DNA of 64,000 nt, taken from positions 5,034 through 69,033 of the forward strand of contig JBDSRN010000067.1 of the NCBI GenBank assembly GCA_039929265.1. Direction: 5' to 3'. How positions within the stretch are numbered: position 1 is the stretch's first letter; every line of letters starts with the position of its first letter. A program made the position numbers and the translations under genes. The notes beneath the pieces are model-generated. The model worked only from the letters and a program-made list of their open reading frames with translations, ran no database searches and was not told the origin of the DNA. The stretch is from ZC4RG30 sp039929265. GTDB taxonomy: Bacteria; Pseudomonadota; Gammaproteobacteria; Steroidobacterales; Steroidobacteraceae. Below are positions 17,455 to 27,672 of this stretch, one piece after another.

Positions 17455-18380
17455 GACTTCACCGGCATCGGCCTGCCAAGCATCGGAAAACCGAGCGCTT
17501 CGCGACTGGCGAAGTAGCTCTGCGCCACCGCGCGCGCCAGCGTGCGCACGCGCAGGATGTAGCGTTGACGCTCGGTGACCGAAATCGCCTTGCGCGCATC
17601 CAGCAGGTTGAACGTGTGCGAGGCCTTGAGTACCTGCTCATAGGCCGGCAACGTCAGCTGCGCCTCGAGCAGCGCCTTGCAGGCGAACTCGTGTTCATCG
17701 AAGTGTCGCAGCAGCACGGCAATATCGGCGTGCTCGAAGTTGTACGCCGACATCTCCACTTCATTCTGGTGATAGACATCGCGATACGTCACCCGCCCGA
17801 GCGGACCATCCGTCCACACGATATCGAACACGCTCTCCACGCCCTGCAGGTACATGGCGAGGCGCTCGAGCCCGTAGGTGATCTCGCCCGTGACCGGCCG
17901 GCAGTCGAGCCCGCCCACCTGCTGGAAGTAGGTGAACTGCGATACTTCCATGCCGTTGAGCCACACCTCCCAGCCGAGGCCCCAGGCGCCGAGCGTCGGG
18001 GATTCCCAGTTGTCCTCGACGAAGCGCAGATCGTGCACCTTCGGATCGATGCCCAGCATGCGCAGGCTGTCTACGTACAGCTCCTGGATGTCCAGCGGCG
18101 AGGGTTTGATCGCCACCTGGAACTGGTAGTAGTGCTGCAGACGAAAGGGATTGTCGCCATAGCGCCCGTCGGTCGGGCGACGCGAGGGTTGCACGTAGGC
18201 GGCGCTCCAAGGCTCGGGCCCAATCGAGCGCAGGAAGGTTGCCGTGTGAAAGGTGCCGGCACCCACTTCCATGTCGTAGGGCTGCAGCAGGGCGCAGCCC
18301 TGGCTTGCCCAATAGCGCTGCAGTGCGAGGATCAGGTCCTGGAAGGTGCGTGGCGCTGCGCCGATTTTCTGTGTGGGCAT
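17451..18380 (-). CDS. glyQ: glycyl-tRNA synthetase alpha subunit
   Basis: This 309-residue class II synthetase alpha subunit carries the hallmark stretches TFQDLILALQRYWASQGC, GAGTFHTATFLR and PTDGRYGDNPFR. It holds the catalytic core for glycine activation and works with GlyS. ATG 18380 was chosen over 18440 because MPTQKIG begins where homologues begin. A TATACT hexamer on the minus strand at 18423-18418 is a plausible -10 element, with no good -35 partner. The gene is divergent from glnA. Confidence 0.97.
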   Translation of the reverse strand: MPTQKIGAAPRTFQDLILALQRYWASQGCALLQPYDMEVGAGTFHTATFLRSIGPEPWSAAYVQPSRRPTDGRYGDNPFRLQHYYQFQVAIKPSPLDIQELYVDSLRMLGIDPKVHDLRFVEDNWESPTLGAWGLGWEVWLNGMEVSQFTYFQQVGGLDCRPVTGEITYGLERLAMYLQGVESVFDIVWTDGPLGRVTYRDVYHQNEVEMSAYNFEHADIAVLLRHFDEHEFACKALLEAQLTLPAYEQVLKASHTFNLLDARKAISVTERQRYILRVRTLARAVAQSYFASREALGFPMLGRPMPVKS

Positions 18381-18556
18381 GGAGACTTGCGCGCGTTGAG
18401 CGATCAGGAAGCGTCGCAGTATAGCCGCTGGGCTTCGCAAAAATCGTGACGCACCATGGTGATGCGTGCCGCAAAGGCCCGCCCTATACTGGTGCGGCGA
18501 GCAGGTTAGCCTGCCACTTTTCGACCAACCATCCCCTGTCTGCGCGCATCAGGCCT

Positions 18557-18572
18557 TGGCATGAGGCCTGCA
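18557..18572 (+). promoter_or_regulatory. sigma-54-like promoter of glnA
   Basis: TGGCATG then AGGC then CTGCA places the invariant GG (18558-18559) and GC (18570-18571) exactly 12 bp apart, as in -24/-12 promoters (consensus TGGCACG-N4-TTGCA). Only two core positions differ from consensus. Transcription would begin near 18583, about 30 bp before the glnA ATG. ntrB and ntrC lie just downstream, which fits NtrC-controlled glnA expression. Confidence 0.6.
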
Positions 18573-18614
18573 TCGTCCCACGGCCGGCGCACCCATTCAT
18601 TAAGCGGAGGAGCT

Positions 18615-20027
18615 ATGACGACACCGAGCGACGTGATGAAGCTGATCAAGGAAAAGGAGGTCAAGTACATCGACTTCCGGTTCTGCGATACGCGCGGCAA
18701 AGAGCACCACGTCAGCGTGCCGTACCACCAGATCACGGAAGACATCTTCACCGAAGGCAAGATGTTCGACGGTTCCTCGATCGCTGGCTGGAAGGGCATC
18801 AACGAGTCGGACATGATCCTGCTGCCGGATGCGAGTACGGCTGTTCTTGATCCGTTCTTCGAAGAAACAACGCTCAACCTGCGTTGCACGATTATCGAGC
18901 CAGCCACGATGCAGGGCTACGAGCGCTGCCCGCGCTCGCTCGCGCTGCGCGCCGAGGCCTACCTCAAGTCCACCGGCATTGCCGATGGCGCCCTGTTCGG
19001 TCCCGAGAACGAGTTCTTCATCTTCGACGACGTGAGGTGGAACCTCGCGATGAACGGCTGTTCGTACAAGGTCGACTCGTACGAAGGCGCATGGAATTCG
19101 AGCCAGGACTATCCGGACCTGAACAAGGGTCACCGTCCCGGCATCAAGGGTGGCTACTTCCCGGTTCCTCCGGTTGATGCGCTGCAGGACATTCGCTCGG
19201 CAATGTGCAACGCGCTCACCGAGATGGGTCTCGTGGTCGAAGTGCATCACCATGAAGTGGCGACGGCAGGCCAGTGCGAAATTGGTGTTGGCGCCGGCTC
19301 GCTCACCAAGAAGGCCGATGAGGTCCTGATCCTCAAGTACGCGATCGCACAGGTCGCGCACAGTTACGGCAAGACGGTCACCTTCATGCCGAAGCCGATC
19401 GTCGGCGACAACGGATCGGGAATGCACGTGCATCAGTCGTTGCAGAAGGACGGCAAGGCCCTGTTCGCGGGCGACAAGTACGGCGGTCTGTCCGAGACGG
19501 CGCTGTACTACATCGGCGGCATCATCAAGCACGCCAAGGCGATCAACGCGTTCACGAACCCGGGCACCAACAGCTACAAGCGCCTGGTCCCTGGCTTCGA
19601 GGCACCGGTGATGCTGGCGTACTCCGCCCGCAACCGTTCGGCGTCGATCCGCATCCCGTGGGTCTCGAACCCGAAGGCGCGTCGCATCGAAGTGCGCTTC
19701 CCGGATTCGAGCGCGAATCCGTACCTGGCGTTCTCCGCGATGATGCTGGCCGGCCTCGATGGCATCCAGAACAAGATCCACCCGGGGGAGCCGGGCGACA
19801 AGGATCTGTACGACCTGGAGCCCGAGGAAGAGAAGCTGATCCCGCAGGTCTGCCATTCGCTCGACATGGCGCTCGAGCACCTGGACAAGGATCGCAGCTT
19901 CCTGAAGGTCGGCGGCGTGTTCACCGATGACGTCATTGACTCGTACATCAAGTTGAAGATGGACGAAGTGACCAAGCTGCGCATGACGACCCATCCGGCC
20001 GAGTTGGAGCTGTATTACAGCTTGTGA
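18615..20027 (+). CDS. glnA: type I glutamine synthetase
   Basis: This 470-residue enzyme makes glutamine from glutamate and ammonia with ATP. Seen are the MFDGSSIAGW segment, the metal/glutamate region ENEFF and VEVHHHEVATAGQCE, and GSGMHVHQS. The flap-side NPGTNSYKRLVPGFEAPV and the arginine region YSARNRSASIRIP are also present. The adenylylation tyrosine is present in KDLYDLEPEEEK (Tyr about 399), so activity is probably tuned by GlnE. The ATG at 18615 follows an excellent ribosome site, GGAGGAG. A sigma-54-like promoter precedes the gene and a strong terminator follows it. Confidence 0.99.
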   Translation: MTTPSDVMKLIKEKEVKYIDFRFCDTRGKEHHVSVPYHQITEDIFTEGKMFDGSSIAGWKGINESDMILLPDASTAVLDPFFEETTLNLRCTIIEPATMQGYERCPRSLALRAEAYLKSTGIADGALFGPENEFFIFDDVRWNLAMNGCSYKVDSYEGAWNSSQDYPDLNKGHRPGIKGGYFPVPPVDALQDIRSAMCNALTEMGLVVEVHHHEVATAGQCEIGVGAGSLTKKADEVLILKYAIAQVAHSYGKTVTFMPKPIVGDNGSGMHVHQSLQKDGKALFAGDKYGGLSETALYYIGGIIKHAKAINAFTNPGTNSYKRLVPGFEAPVMLAYSARNRSASIRIPWVSNPKARRIEVRFPDSSANPYLAFSAMMLAGLDGIQNKIHPGEPGDKDLYDLEPEEEKLIPQVCHSLDMALEHLDKDRSFLKVGGVFTDDVIDSYIKLKMDEVTKLRMTTHPAELELYYSL

Positions 20028-20051
20028 GGCGTTTCATAGCCGCAAAACGGG

Positions 20052-20094
20052 GGCGGGTGGCGGCACAGCCGTGCGGCCACCCGCCTTTTGTTTT
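20052..20094 (+). terminator. rho-independent terminator after glnA
   Basis: Arms GGCGGGTGGC (20052-20061) and GCCACCCGCC (20076-20085) pair perfectly. The intervening 14 bases can extend the stem through GCAC/GTGC. The T-rich tract TTTTGTTTT follows at 20086-20094. It should separate glnA transcripts from the DUF4124-ntrBC genes. Confidence 0.92.
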
Positions 20095-20125
20095 CGGCAT
20101 GGAATTGAGGCTATGCTGACGCTAG

Positions 20126-20662
20126 ATGCACAGACTGGTTTCCGTCCAGACGGGGTTCGTCGCAATGCTGCTGCTCAGCAGCGTCTGCGTGGCGGCCACC
20201 TATCGCTGGGTCGACAAGGATGGCGTCGTGCACTACTCGGATCGTCCGGTCGCCGGTGCACAGGAAGTGCAGCTGCGCAGTGCGCCGATGCCCGGGACCG
20301 TGGTGCCGACACCCATTGCACCCGCCGCGTCTGCCGACACACCCTCGGAGTTCCGCTACTCGCAATGCGCGGTGACGACGCCGATGGTCGATCAGGTCTA
20401 CAACAATGTGAATTCGGTGGGCGTCTCGGTGAACCTGTCACCGGGTCTGCGCGAGGGCGATCGCATCGAGGTGCAACTCGACGGTGTGCCCGTGACCGCG
20501 TGGCCAGCTACATCCACAAGTTATTTCCTGAACAATGTGTTTCGCGGCTCGCATGGCATCGTCGCTGTGGTGCGCGATTCGACCGGGCGCGCGCTATGCA
20601 CCAGCCCCGTGATCAATTTCCACGTGACGCAACCCTCGGTGCTCGCTCCCGCACGCGGCTGA
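20126..20662 (+). CDS. DUF4124 domain-containing exported protein
   Basis: This 178-residue protein has an N-terminal signal sequence (GFVAMLLLSSVCVAA), followed at once by the DUF4124 core YRWVDKDGVVHYSDRPV. The rest forms a predicted beta domain (SVGVSVNLSPGLREGDRIEV). DUF4124 proteins are periplasmic and of unknown function. They frequently sit between glnA and ntrB in Xanthomonadales-like genomes, as here. The gap of 42 bp to ntrB suggests co-transcription. Confidence 0.85.
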   Translation: MHRLVSVQTGFVAMLLLSSVCVAATYRWVDKDGVVHYSDRPVAGAQEVQLRSAPMPGTVVPTPIAPAASADTPSEFRYSQCAVTTPMVDQVYNNVNSVGVSVNLSPGLREGDRIEVQLDGVPVTAWPATSTSYFLNNVFRGSHGIVAVVRDSTGRALCTSPVINFHVTQPSVLAPARG

Positions 20663-20704
20663 TCGCTGGCACGGCGACCTTGGCTCGATGGGGCGGGGTG
20701 TCGC

Positions 20705-21804
20705 ATGGCAGTTGAACAGTATTTCACCTCGGCGCTGTCCCACATCGATCCGACGGATCTGCTCGATGCGCTGTCCACGGGCATCCTGCTGCTCGATTCG
20801 CAACTGTGCGTCATCTACGCGAACGCTGGGGCGCAGGAATTGCTCGCGGTCAGTCTGAACCAGGCGCGCGGCAGGCCGATCAACGAACTGTTCTACGGTG
20901 CGCAGCAGCTCGTGGCAACGCTGCGGCGCGCGCTCGAGCGCAACGAGGCGTGTGCCGAGCACGAGCTCGCGCTCAAGCCCAATGGCTCGCCCTCGCCGCG
21001 TGAACCGCAGGTGCTGGATCTCATCGTCACGCCGCTCGAGGGCCAGGTGACCGGCACGCATCTTCTGCTCGAGATCTCGGATGCGAAGCAGCGACAGCGC
21101 ATTTCACGCGAGAACGAACTGCTGTCGCGCCTCGATGGCAGCCGGCTCATGATTCGGCAGCTCGCGCACGAGATAAAGAATCCGCTCGGCGGATTGCGCG
21201 GCGCTGCGCAACTGCTCGATCGCGAGCTGGACGATGGCCGGCGCGAATACACCGCGGTGATCATCAGTGAGGCGGATCGCCTCACTGCGCTGGTGGATTC
21301 GATGATCGGTCCGAGTCGCCCGCCGAAGATGGCGCCAGCGAACATCCACGAACTGTGCGAGCACGTGTTCCACCTGCTGCGCGCGGAAGCGCTGCCGGGC
21401 GTGCTGATCGAGCGCGACTACGACCCGAGCCTGCCGACCAGCCTGATGGATCGCAACCAGGTGATTCAGGCGCTGCTCAATGTCGCCCGCAATGCGATGC
21501 AGGCGGTAGGCGAGCGCGGTCGCATCGTCCTGCGCACCCGTGCGCAGTCGAACGTGAGCATCGGCTCCGTTCGGCACAAGCTGGTCGCCAACGTGCAGGT
21601 CGAAGACAACGGCCCGGGCGTGCCACCCGCGTTGTTGAAGACATTGTTCTATCCGCTGGTAACGGGACGTCCAACCGGTACCGGTACCGGTCTCGGACTA
21701 GCCGTCGCGCAGGATCTGATCACGCGTCACGCCGGCATAGTCGAATTTGAAAGTGAACCGGGCCGCACGGTGTTTTCACTGCTGCTACCCCTGGAGGCCA
21801 CAGA

Positions 21805-21808
<4 letters not shown>
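20705..21808 (+). CDS. ntrB: nitrogen regulation sensor histidine kinase NtrB
   Basis: This 367-residue protein has an N-terminal PAS domain (LLDALSTGILLLDSQLCVIYAN). The H-box is QLAHEIKNPLGGLRGAA (His about 155), and the kinase boxes include NVARNAMQA (N box), VEDNGPGVP (G1) and TGTGLGLAVA (G2). It has no membrane segment, as expected for NtrB, which senses nitrogen status through PII. It phosphorylates NtrC, encoded by the next gene. The stop overlaps the ntrC start (ATGA), ensuring balanced synthesis. Confidence 0.96.
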
Positions 21809-23214
<1,406 letters not shown>

Positions 23215-23230
23215 TTGATAATCGGCGCCT

Positions 23231-24316
23231 ATGGCCGACCTTCTCGAAGTCCTCGACTACCAGTTCCTGAACAACAGCCTCCTGAAATGGGGGTTCGCGG
23301 CGCTGGTATTCCTGTTCACCTTTACGGTGCTACCCATCCTGCGAGGCTGGGTCGGCGCGCGCCGCGCGAAATGGCTGGCGCGTTCCACCACGCACCCGCC
23401 CACGCCCGCGCTCGAGCTGCTCGCGTTGCTGATCGCTCGCACGAGCAAGATCGTGCTGATCATCCTCGCGCTGTATTTCGCCGAGAAGATCCTCGTGCTG
23501 CCGCCGAAGGTCGACACGCTGTTCGACGTCGTCATTGTAGTGGGCGTGTGGCTGCAGGTCGGACTGTGGGCGACGGCGACGCTGCGCTTCTTCCTCATGC
23601 GTCATCAGAGCAAGGGTGGCACGCACGACGGCGCCGCGGAGACCTCGGTCGCGATCCTGATGTTCGGCGCGCAGGTAATCATCTGGGCGTTGCTGATCCT
23701 GCTGGCGCTCGACAATCTCGGCGTAAACATCACGGCGCTGGTGGCTGGGCTCGGCATCGGCGGTGTCGCGGTGGCGCTCGCGGTGCAGGCGGTGCTGAGC
23801 GATCTGTTCGCTTCGCTGTCGATCGCGTTCGACAAACCGTTTGTCGTTGGCGAGAGGCTGAAGATTGACGAGTTCGAGGGTGCGGTAGAGCACATCGGCC
23901 TCAAGAGCACGCGCCTGCGCAGTATCACTGGCGAGCAGATCATCATCTCGAATGCCGATGTGCTGAAGAGCCGAGTGCGCAACATGGGCCGCATGCCGGA
24001 GCGGCGCCTGCAGTTCAAGCTCGCGTTCCCATACGACACGCCGCCGGAGAAATTCGACCTGATCGAAAAAGTGATCCGCGCCGCGGTGACCTCACAGCAG
24101 AACACACGCTTCGTGCAATGCATCCTCACGAACCTCGGGCCTTACGGACCGGAGTTCGAGACGATCTGGTTCGTCGCGAATCGCGTGGGCGACGTCGGCA
24201 ATGCGATCGTCGATGCGGTGAACCGTACAATCGTGAAGGAACTCGCTCTCGCGGGTCTCACACCCGCCGCGCCCACGCAGCGCATCACGATGTTGCGCGA
24301 GAATCCGGCGCCATGA
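23231..24316 (+). CDS. MscS-family mechanosensitive ion channel
   Basis: This 361-residue inner-membrane protein has about four hydrophobic segments in the first 180 residues. The pore-lining helix GLGIGGVAVALAVQAVLSDLFA is followed by the MscS beta domain (DKPFVVGERLKIDEFEGAVE, TRLRSITGEQIIISNADVL). It should open under membrane tension to release solutes during osmotic downshock. It begins 16 bp after ntrC and may be read through from it, but there is no functional link. Confidence 0.93.
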   Translation: MADLLEVLDYQFLNNSLLKWGFAALVFLFTFTVLPILRGWVGARRAKWLARSTTHPPTPALELLALLIARTSKIVLIILALYFAEKILVLPPKVDTLFDVVIVVGVWLQVGLWATATLRFFLMRHQSKGGTHDGAAETSVAILMFGAQVIIWALLILLALDNLGVNITALVAGLGIGGVAVALAVQAVLSDLFASLSIAFDKPFVVGERLKIDEFEGAVEHIGLKSTRLRSITGEQIIISNADVLKSRVRNMGRMPERRLQFKLAFPYDTPPEKFDLIEKVIRAAVTSQQNTRFVQCILTNLGPYGPEFETIWFVANRVGDVGNAIVDAVNRTIVKELALAGLTPAAPTQRITMLRENPAP

Positions 24317-24385
24317 ACCACTACGTTCTGAGGTGTGAATTAGGCGAGGACCATCTGGTCCGGCGCGCGCTGAATCCGGTCGGCT

Positions 24386-25477
24386 CTAACTGCGCAGATC
24401 GCGCACCGATGCGCCGAGCCGCTGCACGCCATCATCGATCTGCGCCGGCGTGAGCGCGCAGAACGGCAGACGCAGGAACCGCTCGCCGCCGCTTTCCGGA
24501 AAAAACGCGAGACCATCCGCGAGATTCAGATTGCGCTTCGCGGCCGCCGTGCGCACCGCCGTGGTCGAGCTGCCTTCGGGCAGCGTGATCGACAGAAAGA
24601 ATCCGCCATCCGGACGCGTCGCCGTCGCATCGGGCATGTACTTGTCGATCGCATCGAGGCAGGCCTGCAAGCGCGGTGCGTACAGCGCCTTCAGCTTCTC
24701 GATCTGCAGTCCGAGATTGCCGCGACGGCACCATTCGTATGTCACGCCATGCGCGAAGTAGCCGGGTGAGATGTAAGTGTCTTCCGCGATCTTGGCGACC
24801 TTCGTCAGGATCGCCGGATCGCCGAGCATCATGCCGACGCGCACGCCGGGGGCGATCAGCTTGGTGAAAGAGGTCATGTGCAACACCCGCGCGGGCGCGA
24901 GATCGAACAGGCTGGGCAGCTGCCTGCCGCGGTAACGCAGCAGGCGATACGGTGCGTCTTCGAGCAACAGGAAGTTGTAGCGCGCGGCGAGCTCGACGAG
25001 TTTCCTGCGCTTCTCGAGCGAGCAGGTAGCGCCGGAGGGATTCTGGAAATCCGGGATCACGTAGAAGAATTTCGGTACCGATACCTTGAGCGCGGCTTCG
25101 AGTGCGTCAATGTCCGGGCCGTCGGCTTGCAGCGCGATGCCCTTCACCACGGCGCCGTGCCGTCGCAGCAGCGTGATGGTGCGATCGTAGGTGGGCGACT
25201 CGGTGAACACCACATCGCCAGGCCTGATCAGGTGTCGCAGCAGGAACTCGACGAGCTCGAGCGAACCGTTGCCGGTGAGCACCTGCTCGATTTTCACTTT
25301 CTGCCATCCCGCGAGCCATTCGCGCAATTGCGCGAGGCCTTGCGCAGGCCCGTACTGCAGGATGGCGGCGCCGTCCTGTGCGAGCACCGCGGTGGCGGCG
25401 GCGGAGAAATCCGCCAGCGGAAAAGACTCGTTGGCGGGCACGCCACGGGTGAAATTGATGACCGGCAGTTCGCTCAA
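24386..25477 (-). CDS. PLP-dependent aminotransferase, class I/II (LysN/KAT-like)
   Basis: This 363-residue fold-type I enzyme shows LQYGPAQGLAQLREWLAGW, the TGNGSLELVEFLLR cofactor loop and YVIPDFQNPSG. DAPYRLLRYRG contains the Asp that contacts the pyridine, and SFTKLIAPGVRVG contains the Schiff-base lysine. This pattern matches 2-aminoadipate/kynurenine aminotransferase-type enzymes and the catalytic half of MocR proteins, but there is no N-terminal helix-turn-helix. The substrate is unknown. It is divergent from the MgtC-like gene. Confidence 0.9.
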   Translation of the reverse strand: MSELPVINFTRGVPANESFPLADFSAAATAVLAQDGAAILQYGPAQGLAQLREWLAGWQKVKIEQVLTGNGSLELVEFLLRHLIRPGDVVFTESPTYDRTITLLRRHGAVVKGIALQADGPDIDALEAALKVSVPKFFYVIPDFQNPSGATCSLEKRRKLVELAARYNFLLLEDAPYRLLRYRGRQLPSLFDLAPARVLHMTSFTKLIAPGVRVGMMLGDPAILTKVAKIAEDTYISPGYFAHGVTYEWCRRGNLGLQIEKLKALYAPRLQACLDAIDKYMPDATATRPDGGFFLSITLPEGSSTTAVRTAAAKRNLNLADGLAFFPESGGERFLRLPFCALTPAQIDDGVQRLGASVRDLRS

Positions 25478-25542
25478 GTTCTGTTCCTGTCGTATGGGGC
25501 GGGGGCGATTCTACCGGTTCTGCGATCTGGCAGAATCACGTG

Positions 25543-26235
25543 ATGAACGCCATCGAGCTGGAAATGTGCCTGCGGTTGCTGGTCGCGCTCGCGATGGGCA
25601 GCGCCATCGGGCTGGAGCGCAGTTTCCACGAACGGCCCGCGGGTTTCCGCACCCACGCCCTGGTATGCGTGTCGACGGCGTTGCTCATGTTCCTCCCCGC
25701 GTACGAGCCTGCGTGGCTGGCACAGCTCGCCAACGGGCGCCTGGTGCTCGACCCGACGCGCATGGCACAGGGCATCATGACCGGCATCGGCTTTATCGGC
25801 GCCGGCGCCATCATGAAGGACGGGCCATCCGTGCGGGGGCTTACCACCGCAGCCTCCATCTGGATGACCGCGACGATCGGCATCCTGGTCGGCGTCGGCT
25901 TCTTCGTGCCGGCGCTCGCCGCGACCGTCATCACGCTGGGGACGTTGTCGCTGTTCGGTGCGCTGGAGGACCATCTCCCCGTGCGTATCCATCTGGATTG
26001 CGCGTTGCGCTTCGAGGCCGCCACGGCACCGGACGAGGCGGCGCTGCGCGCGCTGTTCGCGCAGCGGGGGTTCGAGGCAGTGTCGCTTGGCTACGAGCGG
26101 TCCGAAGAAGGCGGGTGGTTCGAATACCGCGCCATCGTGCGCACGCTACGCAGGAAGAATGTCGCAACCCTCGCGGCAAGCCTGCGAGCGTTGCCGGACG
26201 TCAGAGCGTTCCGGATCTCGCCATTGGCAACCTGA
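25543..26235 (+). CDS. MgtC/SapB family membrane protein
   Basis: This 230-residue protein has the MgtC opening ELEMCLRLLVALAMGSAIGLERSFHERPAGFRTH and the motif GIGFIGAGAIMKDGPSVRGLTTAASIW. Several membrane helices are followed by an ACT-like cytoplasmic tail. MgtC proteins affect magnesium homeostasis and F-type ATPase activity in some bacteria. ATG 25543 was taken as start; GTG 25540 directly before it is equally possible. The last 35 bases overlap the convergent dihydroorotate dehydrogenase-like gene. Confidence 0.93.
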   Translation: MNAIELEMCLRLLVALAMGSAIGLERSFHERPAGFRTHALVCVSTALLMFLPAYEPAWLAQLANGRLVLDPTRMAQGIMTGIGFIGAGAIMKDGPSVRGLTTAASIWMTATIGILVGVGFFVPALAATVITLGTLSLFGALEDHLPVRIHLDCALRFEAATAPDEAALRALFAQRGFEAVSLGYERSEEGGWFEYRAIVRTLRRKNVATLAASLRALPDVRAFRISPLAT

Positions 26236-27199
26236 TGTCGGGCAGCGGCGCTACTGCCGGTTGCAGGGAGCCGGTGAGTTCGATGACCGACTGCAGTTTC
26301 TGTTCGGCGAGATACGCGGCGATCCCCGCGTTGATTTTCGTGCACACCAGCGGGTCGTAGAACAGCGCCGTACCGATGCCAACCGCACTGGCCCCGGCGA
26401 TCAGGAATTCAATCGCATCGGTCGCGGTGGTGATCCCGCCCTGGCCGATGATCGGGATGCGATGCTGCTTCGCCACCTGATTCACCTGATGCACCTTGAG
26501 CAGGGCGATGGGCTTGATGGCCGGGCCCGACAGCCCCCCCTGCGTGTTGCCGATGACGGCCTTGCGCGTGCGTGCGTCGATCGCCATGCCCATCATCGTA
26601 TTGATCACTGCGAACGCGTCCGTGCCGGCCTCGATGCAGCGCCGTGCGTTCTCCTGGATGTCGGTCTGGTTCGGCGAAAGCTTGGTGATGAGGGGTTTCT
26701 TCGTCACGCGCCTGCATGCTTCGACGACGCGCGCCGACATTTCGGGCGAGTTGCCGAACTGCACGCCGCCTTCCTTCACGTTCGGGCAGGAGATGTTGAT
26801 CTCGAGCGCGTCGATCGGTGAATCGTCGAAGCGCCGCGACACCTCGACGTATTCCTCGACCGTGGAGCCGGAGACATTGGCGATGAAGCGCGTCTCGCTG
26901 AAATCCAGCGTCGGCAGGATGTTGCGTACGACGTGATCGACCCCAGGATTCTGCAGACCGATCGCATTCAACATACCCATCGGGGTTTCGTAGATGCGAT
27001 GCGGCGGATTGCCCAGCCGCGGGTTGAGGGTCGTGCCCTTGAGCACCACCGCGCCGGCATGGCGGTTCGAGAATCCGGCGACGCGCGTGTATTCCTCGCC
27101 GAAGCCAACGCAGCCCGACAGCAGCACGATGGGCGAGTCGAAGCGCATGCCGCAGAAGGACAGGTGCAGGGAAGGGGGCTGATCGCTGGCGGCGTTCAT
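26201..27199 (-). CDS. dihydroorotate dehydrogenase-like flavoprotein
   Basis: This 332-residue TIM-barrel flavoprotein shows the class 1 features NPVGL-equivalent MLNAIGLQNPGVD, the FMN/orotate stretch ALEINISCPN (Cys as the likely catalytic base) and ITKLSPNQTD. The phosphate site reads GGLSGPAIKPIAL, IIGQGGITTATDAIEFL and AVGIGTALF. A catalytic Cys marks class 1, whereas most gammaproteobacterial PyrD are membrane class 2 with Ser. It has no N-terminal membrane helix, and no PyrK-type partner lies nearby. A dihydropyrimidine-dehydrogenase-like role is an alternative. The ATG at 27199 is preferred over 27217. It is divergent from trmL. Confidence 0.82.
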   Translation of the reverse strand: MNAASDQPPSLHLSFCGMRFDSPIVLLSGCVGFGEEYTRVAGFSNRHAGAVVLKGTTLNPRLGNPPHRIYETPMGMLNAIGLQNPGVDHVVRNILPTLDFSETRFIANVSGSTVEEYVEVSRRFDDSPIDALEINISCPNVKEGGVQFGNSPEMSARVVEACRRVTKKPLITKLSPNQTDIQENARRCIEAGTDAFAVINTMMGMAIDARTRKAVIGNTQGGLSGPAIKPIALLKVHQVNQVAKQHRIPIIGQGGITTATDAIEFLIAGASAVGIGTALFYDPLVCTKINAGIAAYLAEQKLQSVIELTGSLQPAVAPLPDIRLPMARSGTL

Positions 27200-27216
27200 G
27201 GTGAAATTATCGCCCA

Positions 27217-27672
27217 ATGTTCCACATTCTGCTGTTCGAACCGGAGATCCCGCCCAATACGGGCAATATCATCCGGCTCTGCGCCAATGCCGGGGCCGCC
27301 CTGCACCTGCTGGGACCGCTGGGTTTTGACATCGATGCGGCCGCGGTGCGCCGCGCGGGGCTCGACTACGCGGACATGGCCAACGTGCGGCAGCACACCT
27401 CGCTCGCCGAGTGCCTCGCCGTGCTGGGCGGCCCGCGTCTGTTCGCGGTGGAGACCGGCTCGACCACGGTGTACAGCGAGGCGCGGTTTCGTCCCGGCGA
27501 TGCGCTGCTGTTCGGGCCCGAATCGCGCGGCCTGTCCGACGATGTGCTGCAGGGCGTGCCCGTCGCGCGGCGCGTGAGCATTCCGATGCGCAGCGGGAAT
27601 CGCAGCCTGAACCTGTCGAACGCAGTGTCGCTCGTGTTGTACGAGGCGTGGCGTCAGGACGGATTCAGTTAG
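27217..27672 (+). CDS. trmL: tRNA (cytidine(34)-2'-O)-methyltransferase
   Basis: This 151-residue SPOUT methyltransferase matches the TrmL length exactly. It shows FEPEIPPNTGNIIRLCANAG, LLGPLGFDID, LLFGPESRGLSDDVL and the knot end RIPMRSGNRSLNLSNAVS-type segment (here VSIPMRSGNRSLNLSN). It methylates the ribose of the wobble base in certain tRNA-Leu isoacceptors using S-adenosylmethionine. The 3' end overlaps the convergent gpsA stop by 4 bp. Confidence 0.95.
   Translation: MFHILLFEPEIPPNTGNIIRLCANAGAALHLLGPLGFDIDAAAVRRAGLDYADMANVRQHTSLAECLAVLGGPRLFAVETGSTTVYSEARFRPGDALLFGPESRGLSDDVLQGVPVARRVSIPMRSGNRSLNLSNAVSLVLYEAWRQDGFS

Noticed and set aside
18452..18461. CACCATGGTG palindrome upstream of glnA as an NtrC-binding site
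   Set aside because: The core halves CACCA/TGGTG match, but the three-base spacer of real NtrC sites is missing, and it lies between glyQ and glnA where other explanations are possible.
24348..24361. GGACCA-TC-TGGTCC as a terminator between mscS-like and aminotransferase genes
   Set aside because: The loop is only two bases and no T tract follows on either strand.
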